From Chitinophagales bacterium (lineage in GTDB: Bacteria; Bacteroidota; Bacteroidia; Chitinophagales; UBA2359), in contig JAWKLZ010000001.1 in assembly GCA_041392475.1 (NCBI GenBank), positions 1,240,001 through 1,304,000 of the forward strand: a stretch of 64,000 nucleotides of DNA, read 5' to 3'. Under the pieces are notes generated by a model. The model ran no database searches. It had not been told where the DNA came from and was given only the letters and a program-made list of their open reading frames with translations. Position numbers and translations under genes: made by a program. Below, piece after piece: positions 55,042 through 64,000 of this stretch (positions are counted from its first letter, which is position 1; each line of letters opens with the position of its first letter).

Positions 55042-58000
55042 TCAATCTAAGAATACTTTTACGGCTTTCTCACCATCCTCCGCAGTTGCAGTTATGATCC
55101 AATAACCATTGTGAAAACTGAACTCTGTGTCCTCATTTATTTTCATGGTTTTGACCAATCGACCATTGAGGTTGTAAATGTTAATCGCCGTATTCGATTT
55201 CACATTAGATATAACCACATTGTTAGCATAAGAACGAATTTCAACCGAAGTCTGAAGTGGAGTATCATTGATTCCAACCATATCATTCTCAATCAATGTA
55301 GGCAGTGGATCCCAACCATCATTGCCTTTTGTGAAATTGAAGGTGGTGATGTCCGTTCCATCCGATAGTTTTGGTTCGGTCAATAAGGTAGCCCATGAAG
55401 CTCTCATAGAACTATTGTCTATTCCCGATTCTTCCAATGTACCGTATTCGTACATCATCGTGGATTCTCCTCCTAGAGTATTTTGCCATCCTAAAGGTTG
55501 AATTAAAGACAATCCTTCAGATCCAGTAAAGTCTGTTGTTCCTACATTCGTGTTGAAGAAAACAACCTCGCTCGTAGTTGCTTGCCAAGGTCTTCCAAAG
55601 TAACCTGGCTTCGAACGGTAAGTAGATGCTGTTTCGATTTCAGGTATTGCAGTAGTGACATTACATTCATACATGAGATATCCTCTACCACTGCTTTGCT
55701 GAGCAGCTGTAATGTAGGCAGTATCATTACTATCATCGGCCGTATTCATAGCTAAATCTGTCTTGTAAAAAACGGCAGTCATTGCTCCAAAAATATAATC
55801 TACTGCTCCCATTGCAGAGCCTTTATACATCACAACTCTGGAATTTGTTCCTCCATAAAAAGAATCCTGACGACCTACTACACGACATTTGTTCAAAATC
55901 GACTTGTCAGCATTGTTGGTGTAAGCGATAGCAGCAGCTCTTTCTCTAAAGTTTCGGTCTTGTACATCCACATTGCCATAATCCGTTGGTCTTGTTCCCT
56001 TTCCACCAGAAGTCCATTCTACTACCACATCATTGGCTTCTTTCTGGGAAATATATTGATTGTAAGAGTTTTCAAAAATAATATGTTCTGCTTCAAAACC
56101 ATTGGCTGTAACCACTACCGTAGCATTCCAATAAGAACCATTGGTAGTTCCTGAACCCTTATTTTTATAAGAGATGTATCCATTTTCAATATTTACTTGC
56201 AAGACATCGGCGTGCCATTTTTGGTCGCTACTCATGCTGTAATAATCATAGCCATGTCCATAGTAAGAAGTGACTCTTACTGCTTCTGACCCGATGTCAA
56301 CTCCTTTATTCAAAAGTTCAATGGTTGGAGTTGAAGAAGCGTTTTTCAAGGTAACATTGTCTTCATCTATCAACAACATTTCTTCGTAGTTTCCTGGATC
56401 CACCAAAATAGTGACACGCTCATCATTGGGTCTTTCCATTCTTCTGATTGCAGCCAAAGCTTCGTTGATTAACTGATACGTTTTATCTACACCTACTGTA
56501 AGAGTAGTGCTAAATGCAACTGGGCTATATACTTCAATATCTGTGATATAAGTAGTAGAAGAACCCGCTCCAACTACAATCGTTACATATCCTTCAGTAT
56601 TACCAGTGTAATCATATTTTACGCTTTCAAAAGTACTCGTGCTTTGTGAATTGGTAGTTATTGGCGCGCCTCCGTCAATAGAGAAATCTGCTGTGTAGTA
56701 ATAAGATACAATCACTCTTTGCCCTGTATTTACAGGCACTTGAATGGTCGCATCTGGCTTAGTAGCCAAATGGGTTTTGTTATTTTCTGTATAAGCCTGA
56801 CCTGTGAAAAGCAATCCTTTGTAGGCAGGGTCGCCATTGGTAACTCCGTTGTCGTCAAATCCCCAAAAAGTAACAGGGATAAATGTAAGGGTTTTCGATT
56901 TACTTGCTCCTGCAATCGTAAGATTGGAGGTTAAAGAAAGTTCTACTGGATAGGCATCCAAACCATCATAAGAAACCGTATAAGTTCCGTCTCTTAGGTT
57001 AATATTTGCCAAATCTGCAAAACTATAATCATATCCAGCTTCATATAGATTGCTAAAAGTAAGGTTCAAATCCGCTAACTGATCAGGTCTTAAACCTTGT
57101 GCATCAATGGATACTTGATAAACTGGTTTGGAGTTAAAAACTATATCCGATGTTGTGTTGGCATTTCCAATAGTGATGGTATTTTCAGTGATGAAATAAT
57201 CATTGACTCCTTCAGCCGAAATAGTATATGCTACATTTGCTTCAAGTTCTAAGGAATATGTACCTGCTTCAACATTAATAACTGGTTCTGGAATAAAAAT
57301 TACACCTGCTTCTGGGTCGGGCGTATAAATCAAAGTAAGATCAAGAAGATCCATTCCCAATCCAGTGATAGAACCCGTAACAGTATATAATTCAGCTTTT
57401 ACAATAGTGATATCAAATGCACCTGTTTCTTCTGTCACCTCCAATGATGTAGCACTGCTAATAATGAAACCGTTTGCGTTGGCAAGACTCAAATTGTAGG
57501 TATATCCTGCGGGTAAGTTTACACTATACTTATCACTAGCAACTGGCGAACTCCAAGATTTTCCTGCTTGATTAGTAAATACGATTTCATACCCTTCTGG
57601 AATCCCCTCTGCTTGAGTAACATCCACAGCACCAGTAACCTCGATGTAATTGGCACTTTTTCTGAGGAATCTAAAATAACTTGGCTTTCCTTGTGTATCA
57701 AAAATATGATAAATACCTGCCTCTTTTGCTACAAATTTCAACTCGACAAGGTCACTAGGCGTAGTCACTACATCTGTTTGAGAATCAGGGTCAGGAACAT
57801 ATTGAAAGTTAAGTTCTCCTCCTGAATCTGTTTTGGTAACAATCGTCACTTCATCATCCTCATTCAAAGATAGACTCATATACCTACCCGTATTTGCAGA
57901 AGAGTTTACATACACCCTACCTGTATAACCTGTTACACCACCAATATTTTCATCATAACGAGTTAGGTTGCCATTGGTAGATCTCAATCGATCATTTCCG

Positions 58001-59865
58001 CCACCTACCCATGACAAACTACCTGCACTCCAACTACTCGGTAAAACATTCCCTGTACTACCTACGGTGATGGAAGAATCGTACCATCCATTGATGACAT
58101 CTTCGGTGAGGTGATTGTTGTAAAGCGTTGAATCCAATTGCTCTGCTGCAAAATCCCAAACATCTATTTTGCCATTTCCAGGATCAACGGCAGCCGCATT
58201 TTCTATACTTAAACCGTGAATATACACTTCAGCCGTTGGGAAATCTGTACTTTTAAGTGTTGCAGTAACAACTCCTTTGGCACCTGTATAAGAAAAATTA
58301 ACTGGAAAAGCATCTACTGCTGCTTCAATATTTTGAGCTGCAATCGTACCCAATACAGTACCATTTGCATCGGTTATTTCAAAAACAGCATCTACTGCAG
58401 AACCATATTGATCAACAATAAATGTGATAATGGCATCTCCAGCCACTATTATTTCAAAAGTATTGCCAGGAAAAAAGACACCTCCATGAGAAGAATCATG
58501 GTATCCAAATTGCAAGGCTTCCTCATCCGTATTGCTGTTGATGGTCAAAATTCCATCGCCTGTAATGAAGGTAGAATAGCGCAAAGCCGAATAGCTTATT
58601 TGTGGAAGTTCAGAACCATCAAAAAAGTTGTAAGTATAAGTTTTCCCTAGTTCTGCTACGACTTCAATGCTATTGTCCGCTACTTTTACAATATAAGAAG
58701 TTGGGTCTGATGTGTTGTTTGTATAAGTTATCAGCAATTCATCGCCACTTACTTCTACTTTTTCAATATCTCCTGCAAATGTTGGAGTATAAGTTGATAA
58801 TTCTGCCCCTCCTAAATTTATCAAAATTGAAGCAAAATCCAAAGTAGTGCTGATGACAGTGCCTTCGCTTACTATTACTCTGGGTTCACTTATAGCATCA
58901 ACTCCTGATTCAACAGTAATTTCTACATCATTGATGGTAATAGTTCCCGATTTTTGTACCCAAGGAGTCAAAGTCACTTCAAAAGGCACAGGAACAGTTT
59001 CGATGTAGGGAACATAATTCGTACCAGTGAAATCCAGAGTCACAACGCCTGCTTCTCCTACATACAAGAAGTCCACAGTCGAGCCATCATTACCAAAATT
59101 CCCAGTAGTCATTGAAGCTTGAGAAGCGATATCAAATACCCCAGTAGTACTGGAAACATCAATCGTTCCATCAGAAAATTGACTTCCACCTACTTTTATA
59201 GTAGTATTACCTTCAACTTGCAAATGAATTTGATTGCCTGTTTTAAAAAAACATCCATGTTGTCCACCATTGTAACCATAAGCATTGCTCGAACCAACGG
59301 TAATTCCCAAAAGTCCCATGTTGATATCCGACTGTCCATCAGTTGTTGTTGGAACGATACTTCCATCTCTGAAATCGTAGTAATAGATAATATTATCTTC
59401 TGCTATTGAAGCCTCTGCTCCCGATTTTGAAGGTATCACTTCAATTTTAGGTAGATAAAGGTCATTTCCACTACCTGCTACTAACTTGAAGTTTAAAGTA
59501 CGCCCTGTTCCAGAGTAAACAAAATCATAGGTATCCTCCAAATCATTGACCACTTTAGTTTCGTGTGTTCCTAAATCACCAGTTTCTACTGATGTACCTA
59601 CCATGTTTAAACCTGAGTGCTTAGAACCTATAAATCTAATAGTACTGCTTCCTAACACGGTAATATTAATTTCACCATCGACTTTCATATTAAGCCCATA
59701 TTGCTCACCATGATGACTGTAATTACCTGATAGCGTAAGCGAACCATCTTCACTTTGACCAGCTGCAATTAAAGATCCATCTGTAAAATCGTAGGTTGTC
59801 TGGGCTTGAACATGAAGCCCTATTAGTAAAAACCAGAAGACTAAGAGTAAAATTTTTTGTTTCAT
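55042..59865 (-). CDS. Giant type IX-secreted multidomain CE8 pectinesterase
   Basis: The start at 59865 (MKQKILLLVFWFLLIG) gives a signal peptide ending VQAQ. The 1607-residue protein begins with three to four repeats of a beta-rich unit opening YDFTDGSLI, YYDFRDGSIV, YNFFDGSELP and IDVWDFAAEQ, each with a phrase like HHGEQYGL or HGGVFFPG. Three carboxypeptidase-like/Ig-type units follow (about 780-1000), then a galactose-binding-like unit (about 1000-1110). The CE8 helix spans about 1113-1510, with VVGRQDSFYGG, GAVDYIFGAMT and GYFGRPWQATT; the first oxyanion Gln is changed (RERAAAIAY). The last 70 residues (INIYNLNGRLVKTMKI to KVFLD) are a type A type IX sorting domain. It is thus surface-displayed or released, unlike the lipoprotein enzymes. 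It faces away from the sensor gene. Confidence 0.9.
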   Translation of the reverse strand: MKQKILLLVFWFLLIGLHVQAQTTYDFTDGSLIAAGQSEDGSLTLSGNYSHHGEQYGLNMKVDGEINITVLGSSTIRFIGSKHSGLNMVGTSVETGDLGTHETKVVNDLEDTYDFVYSGTGRTLNFKLVAGSGNDLYLPKIEVIPSKSGAEASIAEDNIIYYYDFRDGSIVPTTTDGQSDINMGLLGITVGSSNAYGYNGGQHGCFFKTGNQIHLQVEGNTTIKVGGSQFSDGTIDVSSTTGVFDIASQASMTTGNFGNDGSTVDFLYVGEAGVVTLDFTGTNYVPYIETVPVPFEVTLTPWVQKSGTITINDVEITVESGVDAISEPRVIVSEGTVISTTLDFASILINLGGAELSTYTPTFAGDIEKVEVSGDELLITYTNNTSDPTSYIVKVADNSIEVVAELGKTYTYNFFDGSELPQISYSALRYSTFITGDGILTINSNTDEEALQFGYHDSSHGGVFFPGNTFEIIVAGDAIITFIVDQYGSAVDAVFEITDANGTVLGTIAAQNIEAAVDAFPVNFSYTGAKGVVTATLKSTDFPTAEVYIHGLSIENAAAVDPGNGKIDVWDFAAEQLDSTLYNNHLTEDVINGWYDSSITVGSTGNVLPSSWSAGSLSWVGGGNDRLRSTNGNLTRYDENIGGVTGYTGRVYVNSSANTGRYMSLSLNEDDEVTIVTKTDSGGELNFQYVPDPDSQTDVVTTPSDLVELKFVAKEAGIYHIFDTQGKPSYFRFLRKSANYIEVTGAVDVTQAEGIPEGYEIVFTNQAGKSWSSPVASDKYSVNLPAGYTYNLSLANANGFIISSATSLEVTEETGAFDITIVKAELYTVTGSITGLGMDLLDLTLIYTPDPEAGVIFIPEPVINVEAGTYSLELEANVAYTISAEGVNDYFITENTITIGNANTTSDIVFNSKPVYQVSIDAQGLRPDQLADLNLTFSNLYEAGYDYSFADLANINLRDGTYTVSYDGLDAYPVELSLTSNLTIAGASKSKTLTFIPVTFWGFDDNGVTNGDPAYKGLLFTGQAYTENNKTHLATKPDATIQVPVNTGQRVIVSYYYTADFSIDGGAPITTNSQSTSTFESVKYDYTGNTEGYVTIVVGAGSSTTYITDIEVYSPVAFSTTLTVGVDKTYQLINEALAAIRRMERPNDERVTILVDPGNYEEMLLIDEDNVTLKNASSTPTIELLNKGVDIGSEAVRVTSYYGHGYDYYSMSSDQKWHADVLQVNIENGYISYKNKGSGTTNGSYWNATVVVTANGFEAEHIIFENSYNQYISQKEANDVVVEWTSGGKGTRPTDYGNVDVQDRNFRERAAAIAYTNNADKSILNKCRVVGRQDSFYGGTNSRVVMYKGSAMGAVDYIFGAMTAVFYKTDLAMNTADDSNDTAYITAAQQSSGRGYLMYECNVTTAIPEIETASTYRSKPGYFGRPWQATTSEVVFFNTNVGTTDFTGSEGLSLIQPLGWQNTLGGESTMMYEYGTLEESGIDNSSMRASWATLLTEPKLSDGTDITTFNFTKGNDGWDPLPTLIENDMVGINDTPLQTSVEIRSYANNVVISNVKSNTAINIYNLNGRLVKTMKINEDTEFSFHNGYWIITATAEDGEKAVKVFLD

Positions 59866-60268
59866 TATGTTTGTTTGTTTGTAGAAATCAATCAATCGTA
59901 AATGATGATTTTTGGGAAGAGAATATTGTATAAAATGGTAATATTGCTTTAGTTAAGTAGAATTGTCTTCAACCTTACCTGTGTAGCAAACGTAGCTCTT
60001 TCTTCCTCTTAATCCTTTTCCATATTTAACTATTGCTATACAAAAATTAACAAGTCAAGGAGAAAAAGTAAGAATTTCCTTTTTCAAATGATTCAAAGCC
60101 ATAGTATCATTTTAATTAAACACAACTTTTTCAAATTTTTACAAATAAAAGAAAACAACATAAATTCTAACCTTGGAAATAACGCAAAAATTCTTACTCT
60201 TTTTTTACTCCATAACTTACAATAGACCTATCTTTAAGAATAAATCAAATTTTCATTAGACAGTATTG
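59866..60268. other. Divergent intergenic region, giant CE8 / hybrid sensor
   Basis: A 403-bp AT-rich gap holding the control region of two divergent genes. The one well-matched element is the minus-strand promoter box at 59987-59994. No -7 box is found for the sensor gene, and no RNA gene or repeat is visible. Confidence 0.4.
59987..59994 (-). promoter_or_regulatory. Candidate -7 promoter box of the giant CE8 gene
   Basis: On the minus strand TACGTTTG followed by C fits TAnnTTTGY exactly. It would give a leader of roughly 115 bases. The -33 element is poor (no TTTG at 19-21 bp), consistent with dependence on an activator, possibly the divergent hybrid sensor. Confidence 0.45.
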
Positions 60269-63200
60269 ATGCCATTAAAATCAGTAAACCTACTTATCTT
60301 CTTTTTAGCTTTCGGATATTTTTCGAGTATAAAGGCTATGGAGCCATACATCCCCGATATTGTAAATCCTCTTTCTGAATCTTGGCGATGGAAACACTTC
60401 CCAGAATTAGAAGGAAAGGGAGTGCGTGATATTGCAGAGGGAGAAAATGGCACTGTTTGGATAGGAGTCAATGATGGTATTTTTGAATACAATGGTTATC
60501 AATGGCGATTACACAAAAATCAGAAAAACGGATTAAATGATGCGCCTATAGAGCAAGTACTCATTGCAAAAAATGGTTTAGTCTATGCCGTTTCTGCCAA
60601 ACAGATTTTTAGATATGATGGCAGTCATTGGGAACCTCTTTTGAAGTCACCAAATAATTTCAGCTTCAATTTTATTAAAATTCAAGAGTTTTCTGATGAA
60701 AGCATCATGGTTAGTTCCGAAGTAGGTGTCTTACATATGTATCCATGTGGCGAACAATACTTTTATACTTCTTCTCGTCGAATTGAAGCATTAAAAGCTC
60801 AACAATTAGATTTCAATTGGATACGGTTTCCAGAAGCGGTTTTGGCAGGGGATGATTTCGTTAATGTGTCCGATATTTTAGAGCAAAAATCAGGTGAAGT
60901 TTGGTTAGCATTGACTTTTGGAGAGAAAGGAAGATTAATTAAGTTTCAGCCTTTAAACAAACCTTCTACCTACATCACCGAATACGAATATTTTACCTCC
61001 AATAAAGACATTCAATTTGGAGAATTTCAAAAATTAATTGAAGCCGATAACCACGAAATTTGGGTTGTAAATTCATCCTTCAAAATACCCATCAATATTT
61101 ACAGCGATGGAACATGGCGTAAAATCCAATTGAGTGAATTATTCGGAAGTGATGAATACACCAACGATATTGTTCAAACCAATGATGGAACTATTTGGAT
61201 TGGTGCTTTGGGAAAATTATACGCTTTTAGAGATGAAAAGTGGACCATTTATGATGCCCCAAAATATAAAATTCCCGCAAATAAACTTCAACTTCATAAA
61301 AGTCAAGCCAACAAACTTTGGATTTCGGGATTGAAATCCAAAGTTTATCTAGTGGACTACTCCTCAGATAGATGGATTACCTACAATGGGTTGAATTTTC
61401 AATGTGAAGCAGGGAATGAAGAACAATGGTTTCTAGATGTGGAAGGTAAAGCCATTGCAAAAAACGGAAATCGCTGGATTGCCTGGGATGTGGAAGATGG
61501 TTTTATTGATGCCCCTGTAAAAATTTTTGTTACTCAAAAAGGGCAAATATGGGCAGCAGGTTCTCATCAAGGAGTAGCCGCAACAGCTTTTTTGAAGGAT
61601 GAACAGTGGTACAAACAACTGCATCCAACTCTCTCTTGGGGAATTGATTATCGAGCAGTCTTTGAAGCAATGGATGGCTCTATATGGTTTGGAGGAAGCG
61701 TAGATACTGAAAATGAAAAGGGACAGTTGAGTGGTGTATTGCAGCTTGTCAATCCACAGGCGAGTTCTCTCAAATGGATACACCATAAATACAATGAAAA
61801 TGGATTGGATCAATCGAATGCTTATGGTATTGGGCAAACTCCTGATGGTAAGATATGGATAGGAGGCAGCAGATTGTTTTTTTGGGATGGAGAAAAATGG
61901 GACCGTCCTCCAAATGAACGACTGGCCCAATTCACGAATATTGTAGCCAGCACCCAAGACCAATTAATAGTAGGATCAAGGTATTATGGTATTTTTATTT
62001 TTGATGGAACAACTTGGGAAAACTACAACACCGAATCAGGACTTACCAACAATACCATTATTAGTATTGATGCCATTTCCAATGATAATATTTGGGTAGC
62101 TACTGAAAATGACATTTGTCACTTTGATGGCATCAGATGGCAAAACAATATTTTCCCCATTGAAATGAACATGGATTTTGAAGGTGGAGATATTAACCAT
62201 TCCTCTGATAGTTCTGTCTGGATTAACCGTTCTGATAGAAGTTGGAAAAGAAGGGCTTTTTCTTACAATAAAAAACAGCCAAATCTTTACAAAAACTTTG
62301 TCACCCACCGATACACTCCTGATGATGTTCCACCTGAAACTAAAATCACTTTCTTTTCAAAGGAAGTTTCTTCGGATGGGAATACCATCATTCAGTGGGA
62401 AGGAAAAGACTTTTTTGAAGAAACTGCAAATGAAAAACTATCCTATTCTTATCGCTTAAATGGAGGCTCTTGGTCGACATTCTCTACTGAACAACACCAC
62501 ACTTTTTTGAGCCTCTCCAATGGCAAATACCGCCTAGAAGTTCGCGCAATGGACTTAGCATCTAACATAGATGAAACACCCTCTGCGGTAGATTTTATTG
62601 TCCAGGCTCCTGTCTGGAAACGGGCTTGGTTTATCACATTGGTTGCCTCTTTTTTAGCCACTATTTTTATATTCAGCTATTATATATTTTCCAAAAACAA
62701 AGCGTTAGAAAAACTAAACACCAGCCTACATGAGGTTAACGAGAAATTGAAATCAAAAGGAAAGAAAATACAACTCCAAAATAAGGAAATCTTAAAGCAG
62801 CAAAAGGTAATCTTAGCACAATCTAAATCACTAGAAAACAACAACAAAAACTTAGAAGAACAAAATCAAAAAATTCAATGCCAGCGAGACAAACTGGAAA
62901 AAATGGTCAGCCAAGTTGAAGGATTATCCAAAGCCAAATTGAGTTTTTTCACCAACATATCACATGAACTAAGAACCCCTTTGAGCTTAATTTTAGGTCC
63001 TATAAATCAATTGAGAAATCCAAAAAACACACATTCTGAACACGAAAGAAAAACACTTTACGACATTGTAGAACGCAATGCTTCAAGACTGCTAAAACTC
63101 ATCAATCAATTGTTGGAAATTCGAAGCATCGAGAACAGTTCTATGGCCTTACAATTAAGAGAAACGAATTTGGATCAATTCCTTTTCAACATAACCGAGC

Positions 63201-64000
63201 TTTTTCAAAACCTTTCGAAAAAAAGAAATATTCCTTTAACATTTCATTCTTCGGTGGAAGATGAAATCGTCTTATTAGACACCGATAAGATTGAAAAAAT
63301 CGTTGTCAATCTATTGTCTAATGCCTTCAAACATACGCCAGATGAGGGTATAATCGGTTTGTGTTTAAAAAAGGTAAGTGCATTCGAGTATGATTTGCCG
63401 AAAGAACATCTCGAATATTTTTTCATTCAAGTCAAAGATACCGGTAGTGGCATTTCACCAGAGGTGATGGAACATATTTTTGAAAGATATTATCACCAAA
63501 AAAGTATAGACAATACGCAAGAAAGTACAGGGATTGGTTTATCCTATATCAAAGATTTGGTTAGCATTCATCAAGGCATCATACAGGTAGAGAGTGAACT
63601 GAATAAGGGCAGCCATTTTAACATTTTCATTCCTGTCTTTTTGCAAAAAGAAGACTCCTTTTCTATTCATTTTACGGATTTGAATTATGACTATGCCCAA
63701 CAAGAAATTCAACTATCCCTTGCAGAAATCAAAGAGGAATTGTTGGGGATAAATGCAATACCTGATAATTTAGATCCAAGTCGTCAGAACATACTTATAG
63801 TAGAGGACAACCCTGATATGCTAATCTTTCTACAAGGATTGCTCACTAAAGAATACAATATTGTGAGTGCCGAAAATGGATTGGTAGCACTGAAAATTGC
63901 AGAAAATCACAACCTAGATTTAATCATTAGTGATGTCATGATGCCTGAAATGGATGGCTTGGAATTTTGTAAAAGAATAAAAAAGAATTTTGCAACCAGT
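60269..64000 (+). CDS. Hybrid two-component sensor/regulator (HTCS), 3' end beyond window
   Basis: The frame opens at ATG 60269 and is still open at the window end, giving 1244 residues. An N-terminal signal/anchor (LLIFFLAFGYFSS) precedes a two-component-regulator propeller (about 40-670; repeats such as GTVWIGVNDGIFEYNG and GTIWIGALGKLYAF). Then come a Y_Y_Y domain (about 686-780), a membrane helix (about 787-808), a coiled coil (about 811-888), HisKA with the phospho-His899 in FTNISHELRTPLSLIL, a HATPase (NLLSNAFKHT, DTGSGIS, STGIGLSYI) and a receiver starting ILIVEDNPDM with phospho-Asp1222 in SDVMMPEMDG. A C-terminal AraC DNA-binding domain is expected past 64000. The propeller should sense a periplasmic pectin fragment and activate this locus. 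Confidence 0.93.
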   Translation, partial: MPLKSVNLLIFFLAFGYFSSIKAMEPYIPDIVNPLSESWRWKHFPELEGKGVRDIAEGENGTVWIGVNDGIFEYNGYQWRLHKNQKNGLNDAPIEQVLIAKNGLVYAVSAKQIFRYDGSHWEPLLKSPNNFSFNFIKIQEFSDESIMVSSEVGVLHMYPCGEQYFYTSSRRIEALKAQQLDFNWIRFPEAVLAGDDFVNVSDILEQKSGEVWLALTFGEKGRLIKFQPLNKPSTYITEYEYFTSNKDIQFGEFQKLIEADNHEIWVVNSSFKIPINIYSDGTWRKIQLSELFGSDEYTNDIVQTNDGTIWIGALGKLYAFRDEKWTIYDAPKYKIPANKLQLHKSQANKLWISGLKSKVYLVDYSSDRWITYNGLNFQCEAGNEEQWFLDVEGKAIAKNGNRWIAWDVEDGFIDAPVKIFVTQKGQIWAAGSHQGVAATAFLKDEQWYKQLHPTLSWGIDYRAVFEAMDGSIWFGGSVDTENEKGQLSGVLQLVNPQASSLKWIHHKYNENGLDQSNAYGIGQTPDGKIWIGGSRLFFWDGEKWDRPPNERLAQFTNIVASTQDQLIVGSRYYGIFIFDGTTWENYNTESGLTNNTIISIDAISNDNIWVATENDICHFDGIRWQNNIFPIEMNMDFEGGDINHSSDSSVWINRSDRSWKRRAFSYNKKQPNLYKNFVTHRYTPDDVPPETKITFFSKEVSSDGNTIIQWEGKDFFEETANEKLSYSYRLNGGSWSTFSTEQHHTFLSLSNGKYRLEVRAMDLASNIDETPSAVDFIVQAPVWKRAWFITLVASFLATIFIFSYYIFSKNKALEKLNTSLHEVNEKLKSKGKKIQLQNKEILKQQKVILAQSKSLENNNKNLEEQNQKIQCQRDKLEKMVSQVEGLSKAKLSFFTNISHELRTPLSLILGPINQLRNPKNTHSEHERKTLYDIVERNASRLLKLINQLLEIRSIENSSMALQLRETNLDQFLFNITELFQNLSKKRNIPLTFHSSVEDEIVLLDTDKIEKIVVNLLSNAFKHTPDEGIIGLCLKKVSAFEYDLPKEHLEYFFIQVKDTGSGISPEVMEHIFERYYHQKSIDNTQESTGIGLSYIKDLVSIHQGIIQVESELNKGSHFNIFIPVFLQKEDSFSIHFTDLNYDYAQQEIQLSLAEIKEELLGINAIPDNLDPSRQNILIVEDNPDMLIFLQGLLTKEYNIVSAENGLVALKIAENHNLDLIISDVMMPEMDGLEFCKRIKKNFATS

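Noticed and set aside
1..64000. CRISPR array, tRNA or rRNA genes
   Set aside because: No regularly spaced repeats, cloverleaf-like segments or rRNA signatures were seen in any intergenic space.

Overview
The window is a single, very dense pectin (homogalacturonan/rhamnogalacturonan) utilisation region of a member of the Bacteroidota. The phylum call rests on a SusC/SusD pair, a hybrid two-component regulator with an N-terminal propeller, a type IX secretion C-terminal tail on a giant pectinesterase, lipoprotein-rich CAZymes, AT-rich DNA, and TAnnTTTG-type promoter candidates. Genus or order cannot be fixed from sequence alone; a free-living, plant- or algal-polysaccharide-degrading Bacteroidota with type IX secretion is the reasonable inference.

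Region 1 (1-17292, + strand) starts with the 3' end of an FGGY/glycerol-kinase-like gene. It continues with extracytoplasmic pectin-degrading proteins: a PL1-FN3-CE8-LamG multidomain protein, a GH105 fused to a Sde182/DUF1593 nucleoside-hydrolase-like module, a stand-alone DUF1593 protein, a second PL1, a GH43-like/DUF1593 fusion, a bicupin lipoprotein, a GH28, a Gfo/Idh/MocA oxidoreductase and a sialidase-fold lipoprotein. Region 2 (17293-26662, mostly - strand) holds a decayed CE8 gene, a 153-bp ISL3-like miniature element with a perfect 8-bp target duplication, an isoquinoline-1-oxidoreductase-type molybdenum hydroxylase pair beside a divergent AraC regulator, then a Gfo-cupin-CE8 operon and an alpha/beta-hydrolase. 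Region 3 (27142-31944, + strand) is the only SusC/SusD pair, closed by a clear intrinsic terminator.

Region 4 (31943-43534, - strand) is a tightly packed ten-gene run: uxaC, kdgK, eda, a TRAP transporter (dctP, dctQ, dctM), uxaA, uxaB, an esterase, and a cytochrome-c/FG-GAP lipoprotein. Region 5 (43619-59865, - strand) carries DUF4861, CE12, GH43, GH28, a KduI/IolB-family isomerase, kduD, a PL10-CE8 fusion, GH105 and a 1607-residue type IX-secreted CE8 protein. Region 6 (60269-64000, + strand) is a hybrid two-component sensor cut by the window end.

Taken together the genes form an almost complete pathway. CE8 and CE12 esterases de-esterify pectin; PL1 and PL10 lyases and GH28 cut the backbone; SusCD imports oligomers; GH105 releases unsaturated uronate; KduI and KduD convert it to 2-keto-3-deoxygluconate. 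Saturated galacturonate, probably brought in by the TRAP system, goes through UxaC, UxaB and UxaA to the same intermediate, and KdgK plus Eda finish at pyruvate and glyceraldehyde-3-phosphate. Parts this pathway does not explain are the three DUF1593 modules, the molybdenum hydroxylase, the exported oxidoreductases and cupins, and the heme-FG-GAP lipoprotein.
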